Shown piece after piece: positions 1 to 6,332 of a stretch of DNA of 7,390 bases. The stretch's first letter is position 1; each line of letters begins with the position of its first letter. The stretch is from contig CASFLB010000062.1 of NCBI GenBank assembly GCA_949295395.1, positions 1 through 7,390 on the forward strand, written 5' to 3'. The position numbers were made by a program, and so were the translations under genes. Under the pieces are notes generated by a model. The model saw only the letters and a program-made list of their open reading frames with translations. It was not told where the DNA came from and did no database searches. Source of the stretch: an uncultured Pseudomonadota bacterium (GTDB lineage: Bacteria; Pseudomonadota; Alphaproteobacteria; RF32; CAG-239).

Positions 1-174
1 GGTATTGTTTTCCTGACTGAGGTGGCAGAGCGCAAACCGCTCGCACCCAGCTCGCAGCAGCGCAGCCAGCGTCTCCCCTGCGTCCCGGTTGCACAGATGC
101 CCGCGCGGAGAGGCAATCCGACTCTTGAGATAATAGGGGTAAGGCCCGCCATGCAGGCTGAAAGCATCGTAATT
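1..174 (-). CDS. WalJ/YycJ-type MBL-fold hydrolase, internal fragment (foreign segment)
   Basis: The minus strand is open across all 58 codons and reads as an internal to C-terminal part of the WalJ/YycJ family, metallo-beta-lactamase-fold proteins linked in Firmicutes to the WalKR cell-wall regulon. Landmarks, numbered from base 174, are an NYD at 1-3, GPYPYYLK at 10-17, RGHL followed by N at 24-29, and CHLSQENN at 50-57. These match the family pattern N[HY]D...GPYP..LK.RI...GHLSN...HLS.ENN, and the conserved His residues are present. The fragment has no start and runs off the left edge before its C-terminus. GC is about 63% (95 of 150 bases counted at 1-150), far above the rest of the window. 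Similarity ends at 172-174: the next upstream codon would encode Phe where the family has Ala or Ser. It is therefore cut by a junction rather than complete. Family identification is from memory of the motif; the taxonomic source (a Clostridia-like Firmicute) is inferred. Confidence 0.8.
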
Positions 175-178
175 GAAA
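170..178. other. Probable chimeric junction
   Basis: Antisense similarity to WalJ/YycJ proteins holds through the Asn codon at 172-174 and fails at 175-177. GC content falls from about 63% (1-150) to the low-GC level of the rest of the window, and an HD-GYP protein without its HD half begins. The three changes coincide within a few bases. The foreign segment of about 174 bases at the very edge is close to one short-read length, so a contig-end assembly chimera is the simplest explanation. Confidence 0.7.
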
Positions 179-1176
179 TGCCGCAAACATCTGAAGCAGA
201 AACTGCAGAAACTTCGACTGCTCCCAGCATTGAAGAAACTTCTCCGGCTCCTTCTGCTGCCCCAGCACCCCAAGCTCAAGCCCCCCTTCAGCAAGACATT
301 CCATCAACCGAGTTTTCTAACCCCTTAGATAACTCTGAAGTCATTGCTGAAATGCCTAAAGCGTCATCTTTGTTCAAAGCCATCATCAACAACAAACCGG
401 AAGACGCCAGCGCCAGTGCTCAGCTTGAAAACATTTTATCTTCTAATGAAAATGTTTTCACCGCCAAGACCACTGTCAAACAGCTTGAAGAAGACTTTAG
501 CTTTATCGCTCGTTGCAACACGGGAGACACCGAAGTAACGGAAGCCGACATTCACCGTCTTGAAAAACTAACAGAAATGAAATTCATGAGATATTTTGAC
601 CGAACAAAAGGTCTATCATGGAGTGAACGAGAAAACATCAAAGACATGAAAGCTTATCAAAATCCCGGATACGAAGAACTTCTTCAAAACCGCCCAGACC
701 TGATAAGCAAAGGCTACAACTATGGCGAACTCTACAATCTCGAAATTCCTAAAGGAACCATAACCAAAGAAGAAAGGGAAAAGATTAACGAACATATAGT
801 CATCACGATAGATATGCTAAAAGCCATTCATTTTCCCAAAGAATTAGCCAAAGTTGTTGAATATGCCGGCGCACATCACGAACGTGTCGATGGCCAAGGC
901 TACCCCAACGGACTAACCGGTGCCGAAATGTCCATACCGGCCAAAATAATGGCCATTGCCGACATTTTTGAAGCTTTAACCGCCAGCGACCGCCCATACA
1001 AAGAACCCAAAAAGTTAAGTGAAGTACTTTCAATCATGAAAGACATGAAAAACAATGGCCACATTGACCCTGATTTATACCATGTCTTTATTGAAAACGA
1101 AGTTTACAAAGAATATGCCGAGCAATACATATCACCAAGTCAAATTGATGATGTTCGTCCGGAGGATTACTTGTAA
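175..1176 (+). CDS. HD-GYP-type phosphohydrolase-like protein, C-terminal half only (5' end missing)
   Basis: HD-GYP proteins usually hydrolyse cyclic di-GMP. Counting residues from the in-frame ATG at 22, residues 54-110 are a Pro/Ala/Glu/Ser/Thr-rich, probably disordered stretch. Residues 155-265 hold a divergent segment (EDFSFIARCN, then GTITKEEREKINEHI) that I recall from alphaproteobacterial HD-GYP proteins with a long insert. Residues 284-327 carry the conserved second half: HHER at 285-288, DGQGYPNGL at 290-298, IADIFEALTASDRPYK at 312-327, and HIDPDLYHVF at 347-356. The first half, with the metal-binding HD(F/I)GK motif, is absent. Upstream of about 175 the sequence is antisense to a foreign walJ-like fragment, so residues 1-51 of that open frame are not credible and the true start lies outside the window. 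An ATG at 178 is possible but has no ribosome binding site. The stop overlaps the gloB ATG by 1 nt, suggesting cotranscription. As it stands the fragment cannot form a complete catalytic site. Confidence is high for the family, low for activity. Confidence 0.85.
   Translation, partial: EMPQTSEAETAETSTAPSIEETSPAPSAAPAPQAQAPLQQDIPSTEFSNPLDNSEVIAEMPKASSLFKAIINNKPEDASASAQLENILSSNENVFTAKTTVKQLEEDFSFIARCNTGDTEVTEADIHRLEKLTEMKFMRYFDRTKGLSWSERENIKDMKAYQNPGYEELLQNRPDLISKGYNYGELYNLEIPKGTITKEEREKINEHIVITIDMLKAIHFPKELAKVVEYAGAHHERVDGQGYPNGLTGAEMSIPAKIMAIADIFEALTASDRPYKEPKKLSEVLSIMKDMKNNGHIDPDLYHVFIENEVYKEYAEQYISPSQIDDVRPEDYL
1161..1165 (+). promoter_or_regulatory. gloB ribosome binding site inside the HD-GYP gene end
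   Basis: GGAGG lies 10 nt before the gloB ATG at 1176, within the last codons of the upstream gene, whose TAA shares its final A with that ATG. The arrangement supports gloB starting here and being translated together with the upstream gene. Confidence 0.65.
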
Positions 1177-1892
1177 TGGAAATCAAACCGATTTTATGCC
1201 GTGCCGGCACAATGGATAATTACGCTTATGTCATAAGGGATGAAAAAAGTGGAATAAGTGCTATTATTGATCCTTCAGAAGCCGCCCCAATAATAGAAAC
1301 CTGTCATCAGCTAAACATTCAACCCGAATACATTTTAAATACGCATCACCACTTTGATCATACAGACAGCAATCTAGAATTAAAAGCGTTATTCCATGCC
1401 CGCATTGTCGGCAACGCTTCTGATGCACACCGCATACCGGGACTAGATATTGAAGTCAAAGAAGGCGAAACCTTCAATTTAGGAGAAACGCCGGCCCAAA
1501 TAATCAACGCAGACGGACACACCATAGGACACATTTTATGGTACTTTTCTCAAGATAAAGCTCTTTTTACGGGAGATGTCTTATTCAACCTCTGCATTGG
1601 CGGAATTTTTGAAGGAACGATAGAACAAATGTGGACATCGTTACAAAAAATAAAAGCCCTTCCAGATGATGTCATGTTCTACCCCGGACACGAATATACA
1701 TTATACGGAGCAAGAGACGCGTTAAGAATAAGCAACAACGCCCCGGAAGTTATAAAATATCTCGAACAAGCTCAAAGGAACATCGCACAAGGTCTTCCGG
1801 CCGGTCCTTTCAGTCTTAAAGAAGAAAAAGCCTGCAATCCTTACCTTTCCGCAAAAAATTTAACCGAGTTAGAACAACGTCTGGGTTACTAA
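1176..1892 (+). CDS. gloB: Glyoxalase II-like hydroxyacylglutathione hydrolase (MBL fold)
   Basis: This is a 238-residue cytoplasmic metallo-hydrolase. Glyoxalase II normally releases D-lactate and glutathione from S-lactoylglutathione, the second step of methylglyoxal detoxification. All seven binuclear metal ligands can be placed: THHHFDH at 56-62 (His57, His59, Asp61, His62), His115 in GHTIGH, bridging Asp134 in TGD, and His172 in GHEYT. The family block FEGT is at 145-148 and NPYL at 221-224. Two things differ from classical GloB. The usual CG[RK] before FEGT reads IGG (141-143), losing the basic residue that contacts glutathione in the human enzyme. The C-terminus also ends 14 residues after NPYL, without the familiar basic R..KD.F tail. 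A related persulfide dioxygenase or general MBL thioesterase is therefore possible, although length and overall layout favour GloB. The start is set by GGAGG at 1161-1165 (10 nt spacing) and the ATG overlapping the preceding stop. The 3' end overlaps rodA by 4 nt. Confidence 0.85.
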   Translation: MEIKPILCRAGTMDNYAYVIRDEKSGISAIIDPSEAAPIIETCHQLNIQPEYILNTHHHFDHTDSNLELKALFHARIVGNASDAHRIPGLDIEVKEGETFNLGETPAQIINADGHTIGHILWYFSQDKALFTGDVLFNLCIGGIFEGTIEQMWTSLQKIKALPDDVMFYPGHEYTLYGARDALRISNNAPEVIKYLEQAQRNIAQGLPAGPFSLKEEKACNPYLSAKNLTELEQRLGY

Positions 1893-3037
1893 AAAGACGA
1901 TTCTTTACCAACAGAAATATTACGATTAATATGAACGGAAAGCAAAATTCCAAAACTGGTCATAATTGAAAGCATAACCGTTCCGCCATAAGAAATAAGA
2001 GGCAAAGGAATCCCCACCACGGGAATAAGCCCTAAAACCATAGCCGTATTAATAAAGACATAAAGAAAATAGTTTGTGGTTAATCCAATGGCTAAAATTT
2101 TACCAAAATAACTACTACTTTTGAAAGCAAAAGAATAACCATAAGCAATAATGCAAAAATTAATCAAAATAACCGCAACCGCACCAATCATACCAAATTC
2201 TTCGGATAACATTGTATAGATAAAATCCGTGTGCTTTTCTGGTAAAAAGTTAAGATGGCTTTGAGTTCCTTTAAGAAAACCTTTACCAAAAACGCCACCG
2301 GACCCCAAAGCAATTTTAGATTGAATAATATGGTATCCGGCTCCCAAAGGATCTCGCTCAGGGTTCAAAAAAGTCAGGACACGATTTTTTTGATAATCAT
2401 GCAAAAAATGCCAAGCAATAGGCGCCATAATAACAGCCCCGATTCCCAATACGGCAAACTTCCAAATTTGCACGCCAACGCAAAAAAAGATAGCGGTTGT
2501 TGTCATAATCAACATCAGTCCGGTACCCAAATCAGGTTGAATAATCACCAACCCTGCCGGAACCAAGGCCAATAACAAAGGCGGAACCATTCCCTTAACG
2601 CTTTCAATACTTTGCAAAGAAGAGGCGTGAAAATAACGAGCCAAAGCCAAAACAAGAGCAATTTTCATCAATTCTGAGGGCTGAAGCTTAAAAAAACCAA
2701 AGTTAATCCAACGTTGCGCCCCCATGCCGACGTGCCCGCCGACTTCTACGACAAACAACAAAATTAATGTAAAGAAATAAAACACATAGGCATAACGCAT
2801 AAACAAACGAATATCAATAAGAGCAAAAACAATCATTACGCCCAAACCAACGCCAAAACGCATAAGTTGATTTATTGCCCAAGGAGACCAACTTCCATTA
2901 GCGGCCGAATAAAGCATCGTTACTCCGATAGCCGCTAAAAGACAAATAAAAAACACATACCAAAAACTGATATTCATCAGTTTTTCTTTAATAGACATCC
3001 GTTGGGCACGAAAACTTGTTTCATAAGGTTTATACAT
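1889..3037 (-). CDS. rodA: Peptidoglycan glycosyltransferase RodA (SEDS family)
   Basis: RodA is an inner-membrane SEDS protein that polymerises lipid II into glycan strands for lateral-wall growth, working with PBP2. The 382 residues are strongly hydrophobic, with about ten membrane segments starting near residue 24. Diagnostic blocks appear in order: GAQRW (106-110), QPSELMKI (119-126), QPDLGTG (167-173), NPERDPLGAGYH (225-236), the external loop LPEKHTDFI (265-273), and GIPLPLISYGGT (342-353). Asp271 in the HTDF motif corresponds to the Asp considered catalytic in SEDS enzymes. Length is close to the family norm (E. coli about 370). The start is supported by AAGAGG on the minus strand at 3048-3043, 5 nt before the ATG. 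That site overlaps the mrdA stop codon, so translation is probably coupled. An internal Met14 is possible but the N-terminal start has the better ribosome binding site. The stop (TAG) overlaps the convergent gloB stop. It is the last gene of the shape operon. Confidence 0.97.
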   Translation of the reverse strand: MYKPYETSFRAQRMSIKEKLMNISFWYVFFICLLAAIGVTMLYSAANGSWSPWAINQLMRFGVGLGVMIVFALIDIRLFMRYAYVFYFFTLILLFVVEVGGHVGMGAQRWINFGFFKLQPSELMKIALVLALARYFHASSLQSIESVKGMVPPLLLALVPAGLVIIQPDLGTGLMLIMTTTAIFFCVGVQIWKFAVLGIGAVIMAPIAWHFLHDYQKNRVLTFLNPERDPLGAGYHIIQSKIALGSGGVFGKGFLKGTQSHLNFLPEKHTDFIYTMLSEEFGMIGAVAVILINFCIIAYGYSFAFKSSSYFGKILAIGLTTNYFLYVFINTAMVLGLIPVVGIPLPLISYGGTVMLSIMTSFGILLSVHINRNISVGKESSF

Positions 3038-3042
3038 AACGA

Positions 3043-3048
3043 CCTCTT
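3043..3048 (-). promoter_or_regulatory. rodA ribosome binding site overlapping the mrdA stop
   Basis: AAGAGG on the minus strand is 5 nt before the rodA ATG at 3037 and shares bases with the mrdA TAA (3049-3047). Ribosomes finishing PBP2 would arrive on this site, which suggests coupled production of the two partner enzymes. Confidence 0.65.
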
Positions 3049-4870
3049 AATGCTTACGATAATCAATAGGATCCAAGACCAAACTTTGATATAAGATTTT
3101 GCTGGCAATCGGTGCCGCCACAGAAGAACCGCCACCGCCATGTTCGACCAACACCGCCACCGCATATTTAGGATTATCCGCCGGCGCATAACCAATAAAA
3201 ATAGCATGGTCACGATATTTCCAAGGCAAATCCTTTTGCTTGATAATACCGCTTTGACGTTCTTTAAGAGAAATTCGGCGAACCTGAACCGAGCCAGTTT
3301 TTCCAGCCATTTTCATTCCGTTATAATTAAAGCGTGAAGCCCAAGCCGTACCATGTTGCTGATTAACAACGTCAAACATTCCTTGTTTAACAATATCAAG
3401 AAAAGCATCAGAAACATTAATCTTTTTTATTTTTAACAAATTACGGTCATCAATAGGGAAAAAGGTCGGAACAACTTCATACCCACCATTAACAAGACGA
3501 GCGGTCATGGTCGCCAATTGCAGAGGTGTTACTAAAATATAACCTTGCCCAATTCCAGAAATAAGGCTTTCACCGACCTGCCACGGCTCGCCAAAACGCT
3601 TAAGCTTCCACTCTTTATCAGGAATAAGACCGGCTTTTTCATGTTCAAGTCCGATATTAACCTTCTCGCCCAGACCAAAACGTCGAGCCATTTCCGCAAT
3701 TTTATCGATTCCAACTCGCTGAGCTGTCTCGTAAAAATAAATATCACAAGAATGCATCAAAGCTTCAACCACATTCAAATAACCGTGTCCGGCGTGCTTC
3801 CAGCAATGAAAGGGATGATCGCCAAGCAACATTTTTCCGGCGCAAAAATAACGTGTATCAGGCTTAATAGCCCCTGATTCCAAACCGGCCAAAGCCACCA
3901 AAGGCTTAAAGACAGACCCTGGAGAATATTGACCTTGAATAGCTTTATTAACAAGAGGCTTTTTCTCATTAGTTTGCAAAGCATTCCACTCCTGATGGCT
4001 TAACCCGCGAGTAAAAGCATTAGGATCAAAAGCTGGTGTTGAAACGAATGCCAAAATTTCACCGCTATGAACATCAAGCAAAATAGCCGCACCACTTTCA
4101 TCACCAAAAGCATCAAAAGCCTTTTCTTGCAAGCGAGCATCAAGCGTCAGAGTAATATTTTCACCAGATACCCCTTCGGTTTCCTCAATTTCTTTCATCA
4201 CACGGCCATAGGCATTAACCTCCATTTTAAGGATACCGCCTTTACCACGCAAACGTTTTTCCAAAAACTTTTCAATACCGGATTTTCCGATTTGAAACCC
4301 AGGAACTTCGAGCAACGGATCATCTTTTTCATCCGTATCGGAAACAGCTGCCACATAGCCAAGAACCTGAGCCATTTTCTCACCATAGGGATAATAACGA
4401 TTAAGCCCCTCATCAATAAAGATTCCGGGAAGTTCAGCGGCATTAAGTTGAATTTTAGAAACTTCTTCCCAAGTCAAATTATCTTTAACTTTGATTGGAA
4501 CAAAACTCTTGTTTCGCTTTAAATCACGTTTAATCCGCTCTTCTTCAAAATCTTCGAGTGGCATAATTTTTTTAAAAGAATCAAGTGTTTGCTGAACATC
4601 AGCTGTTTGCTCAGCCACAATCAGAGCCTGAAAATTCTGTTCATTTGTCGCCAAAACAACACCGTTTCGATCATAAATAATACCCCGCTGAGGAATCAGC
4701 AAACGTGTTGAAATACGATTTTCATCAGCCAACATTTTAAACTTATCAGCTTGATAAACCTGCAAATAATAGAGTCTAAAGATAATACAAAGCAACAAAA
4801 AGGCCATACCGCAAGCCATAATCAGCGAGCGCTTTAAAAGAACCTTACCTTTATCATTATCCCGATTCAT
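3047..4870 (-). CDS. mrdA: Penicillin-binding protein 2 (class B, elongasome transpeptidase)
   Basis: PBP2 is a D,D-transpeptidase anchored in the inner membrane with a periplasmic catalytic domain. It cross-links strands made by RodA and activates it. The protein has 607 residues (E. coli 633). A single membrane anchor spans about 11-36. The pedestal or dimerisation domain starts with the class B signature RGIIYDRNG (62-70). The transpeptidase domain runs from about 255 to the end. The active-site motifs are all present: SVFK at 319-322 within YSPGSVFKP (catalytic Ser319, Lys322), SCD at 374-376 (the SxD form usual in PBP2), and KTG at 524-526. A Cys/His-rich stretch (Cys343, His353, His355, Cys356) lies between the first two motifs; whether it binds metal cannot be seen from sequence. 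The start follows GAGGG on the minus strand at 4880-4876 with 5 nt spacing, and the gap after the mreD stop is 1 nt. rodA follows after 9 nt, the usual mrdA-rodA pairing. Confidence 0.97.
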   Translation of the reverse strand: MNRDNDKGKVLLKRSLIMACGMAFLLLCIIFRLYYLQVYQADKFKMLADENRISTRLLIPQRGIIYDRNGVVLATNEQNFQALIVAEQTADVQQTLDSFKKIMPLEDFEEERIKRDLKRNKSFVPIKVKDNLTWEEVSKIQLNAAELPGIFIDEGLNRYYPYGEKMAQVLGYVAAVSDTDEKDDPLLEVPGFQIGKSGIEKFLEKRLRGKGGILKMEVNAYGRVMKEIEETEGVSGENITLTLDARLQEKAFDAFGDESGAAILLDVHSGEILAFVSTPAFDPNAFTRGLSHQEWNALQTNEKKPLVNKAIQGQYSPGSVFKPLVALAGLESGAIKPDTRYFCAGKMLLGDHPFHCWKHAGHGYLNVVEALMHSCDIYFYETAQRVGIDKIAEMARRFGLGEKVNIGLEHEKAGLIPDKEWKLKRFGEPWQVGESLISGIGQGYILVTPLQLATMTARLVNGGYEVVPTFFPIDDRNLLKIKKINVSDAFLDIVKQGMFDVVNQQHGTAWASRFNYNGMKMAGKTGSVQVRRISLKERQSGIIKQKDLPWKYRDHAIFIGYAPADNPKYAVAVLVEHGGGGSSVAAPIASKILYQSLVLDPIDYRKH

Positions 4871-4871
4871 A

Positions 4872-5390
4872 TCATCCCTCGTCTATCATAAGCTTGTTTT
4901 GCACCCAAACATTGATTAAAGTAACCAAAGGATAAACGGCTGCCGTCAACAAAAAAGAAAACATCAACAACGGAAAAGGTAAAAACGTAGCATAATAAAT
5001 TGAAACCACGAACCAACGAGCAAACATAACCACAAAGGCTAAAGGCAAGAAACCAAGCCACAAAAGCTCAAAAGATTTTCCATTAAAATATTTTACCATA
5101 TAACCGATAAGAACATATAAAAGCAAGAGCTGAAAAATACTAGACCCCAAAGGAGCAGAAGTTAAAATATCTTCAAACAACCCAACCCAAAAAACCGAAA
5201 ATAAATTAAAGACGTCAGGACGATGTAAAATCCAATAATAAACGCAAACCACGGCCACATTGGCATGAATATTTGTCGGCAACAAAAAATCAAACGGCAT
5301 ATAAGAAAGAGCCACCCAAATAAATGAGGTCAAGAGCGGTAGCATTTTTTGCAATGTAAGCTTAAGCGTTTCGTCCCAATCCTCATTCAT
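4872..5390 (-). CDS. mreD: Rod shape-determining protein MreD
   Basis: MreD is a small integral inner-membrane protein that links MreC to the Rod complex. The chosen form has 172 residues with about five or six hydrophobic segments (roughly 15-31, 43-56, 60-75, 82-101, 108-133, 137-160). The conserved MreD block is clear at 51-82: a YYWILHRPD stretch, then GLFEDILTSAPLG. This matches the family pattern W.lHRP...G...Dil...PLG. The frame is open further upstream to an ATG at 5435 (187 residues), but that start has no ribosome binding site and would overlap mreC by 53 nt. The ATG at 5390 is preceded on the minus strand by GGAGG (5401-5397) at 6 nt spacing and overlaps the mreC stop by only 8 nt, so it is preferred. 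The stop lies 1 nt before mrdA. Placement between mreC and mrdA is the standard order. Confidence 0.92.
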   Translation of the reverse strand: MNEDWDETLKLTLQKMLPLLTSFIWVALSYMPFDFLLPTNIHANVAVVCVYYWILHRPDVFNLFSVFWVGLFEDILTSAPLGSSIFQLLLLYVLIGYMVKYFNGKSFELLWLGFLPLAFVVMFARWFVVSIYYATFLPFPLLMFSFLLTAAVYPLVTLINVWVQNKLMIDEG

Positions 5391-6261
5391 CACGAACCTC
5401 CACAACACCGGCTTCGGAAAGATTGGATTCTTCATCTAAAGGAAAAGAGACAATTTTAACATACTCAACTTTGTTCAAATCAGCAAAAGGCAACACGCGA
5501 ATTTCGCGTTTAGAAACATGAGAGACAACACCGATTGGCAAACCGGCCGGAAAAACCCCAGCCACACCGGAAGTAACGATTCGATCACCTTCCTTAATAT
5601 CAGCCGATATTGGTGTAAAGACCAACTTGGGATTAAGTTCATTATCGCCGGCCAAAATACCGCGAACACGAGTATTTTCAATCATAACCGGAATACGGGA
5701 GTTAATATCGGTAATCATAAGGATTTTGCTGTAAAGCTGCCCAACCTTATCAAGACGCCCCACCACACCTTTGTCGGTTAACACAATTTGTCCTTTTTGC
5801 GCGGTTGAATTTTTACCGGTATATGCGATAAGAGAATGAGAAAAAGCATCTCCTTCTTCTGCCACAACACGAGCTGTAACAAGATTTTCCTCATCAGGAC
5901 GAGTATAATTCAACAATTTTGCTAAAAGACGATTTTCGATTTCGAGAGAACGAGCCCGCTCACTAACAAGACGCAAACGGCGATTTTCAGCCTTAAGAAA
6001 TTGGTTTTGCTTATGAGCCAAGGACAAATCTTTAAGATAATCATAAGCATTAGCCAGCAACCTCGCCGGCAAAATCAAAACATCGACCACCGGACTAACA
6101 ATATCAGTAGCTACCGAAGAAGTTTTATCAATCAGAACTGTATCTGTTTTATTAAGCAGCATCATAACAAACGCAATAAGGAACAAAATGACCAGAGCAA
6201 ACTTTTTAAGCAACTGCCGAATATGACTTAATTGCATAAACAAGACTCTTCTGCGCTTCAT
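5383..6261 (-). CDS. mreC: Rod shape-determining protein MreC
   Basis: MreC is a bitopic inner-membrane protein whose periplasmic domain contacts PBP2 and keeps it active. From the chosen ATG at 6261 it has 292 residues. There is a basic N-terminus (KRRR at 2-5), one membrane segment at about 21-37, a Leu/Glu/Arg-rich coiled coil at about 64-118, and a beta-rich core at 128-272. Family landmarks are GVVGRLDKVG (165-174), SRIPV (188-192), GDRIVTSGVAGVFPAGLPIG (225-244), and NKVEYVKI (263-270). The frame extends upstream to an ATG at 6315 (310 residues), but no ribosome binding site precedes that ATG, and the added segment contains a terminator-like hairpin. The ATG at 6261 has AGAGGT just upstream on the minus strand (6270-6265). 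A third candidate at 6237 removes eight more residues. The 3' end overlaps mreD by 8 nt. Confidence 0.93.
   Translation of the reverse strand: MKRRRVLFMQLSHIRQLLKKFALVILFLIAFVMMLLNKTDTVLIDKTSSVATDIVSPVVDVLILPARLLANAYDYLKDLSLAHKQNQFLKAENRRLRLVSERARSLEIENRLLAKLLNYTRPDEENLVTARVVAEEGDAFSHSLIAYTGKNSTAQKGQIVLTDKGVVGRLDKVGQLYSKILMITDINSRIPVMIENTRVRGILAGDNELNPKLVFTPISADIKEGDRIVTSGVAGVFPAGLPIGVVSHVSKREIRVLPFADLNKVEYVKIVSFPLDEESNLSEAGVVEVRDE
5397..5401 (-). promoter_or_regulatory. Ribosome binding site that decides the mreD start
   Basis: GGAGG on the minus strand lies 6 nt before the ATG at 5390, inside the end of mreC. It favours this start over the upstream in-frame ATG at 5435, which has only T-rich sequence before it. 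Its position implies translational coupling of mreC and mreD. Confidence 0.75.
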
Positions 6262-6264
6262 GAC

Positions 6265-6270
6265 ACCTCT
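6265..6270 (-). promoter_or_regulatory. Ribosome binding site supporting the shorter mreC start
   Basis: AGAGGT on the minus strand lies 3 nt before the ATG at 6261 (4 nt from its GAGG core). Spacing is a little short but the match is much better than before the ATG at 6315, where none is visible. The ATG at 6237 has only a weak GAAGAG-like site. Confidence 0.5.
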
Positions 6271-6292
6271 GACAAAGTAAAAAGCCGACAAA

Positions 6293-6310
6293 AGAGGCCT
6301 AAGCGCCTCT
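6293..6310 (-). terminator. Small terminator-like hairpin after mreB (possible attenuator)
   Basis: On the minus strand, downstream of the mreB stop at 6333, AGAGGC (6310-6305) pairs perfectly with GCCTCT (6298-6293) around a 6 nt loop, followed by TTTG. The stem has six base pairs, four of them G-C, and the U tract is short, so at most partial termination is expected. It lies in the spacer before the preferred mreC start and could lower expression of mreCD-mrdA-rodA relative to mreB. Function is inferred. Confidence 0.35.
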
Positions 6311-6332
6311 CTCATCGACTAAGAATTAAGAA

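Noticed and set aside
22..174. N-terminal 51 residues of the plus-strand open frame beginning at ATG 22
   Set aside because: They are codon-for-codon antisense to a recognisable walJ-like reading frame, have high GC unlike the rest of the gene, and resemble no HD-GYP N-terminus.
205..330. Pro/Ala/Glu/Ser-rich stretch as a possible tandem repeat or surface-protein region
   Set aside because: No regular repeat unit is present; it reads as a disordered linker inside the HD-GYP-type protein.
803..1033. Minus-strand open frame opposite the HD-GYP region
   Set aside because: It is antisense to the conserved HHER and GYP motifs, rich in Trp and Arg, and has no family resemblance.
1878..1899. CGTCT/AGACG hairpin at the gloB-rodA convergence as a bidirectional terminator
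   Set aside because: The stem is five base pairs with a 12 nt loop and no T run on either side, too weak to call.
1917..1932. Perfect inverted repeat ATATTA-CGAT-TAATAT near the 3' end of rodA
   Set aside because: The arms are only A/T, no U tract follows, and it lies within rodA coding sequence; such repeats are expected by chance in AT-rich DNA.
2255..2575. 106-codon plus-strand open frame opposite rodA
   Set aside because: It is antisense to conserved RodA blocks and has a low-complexity composition with no domain features.
4067..4522. 151-codon plus-strand open frame opposite mrdA
   Set aside because: It lies wholly antisense to a well-supported PBP2 gene, shows no recognisable motif, and is a by-product of that gene's codon use.
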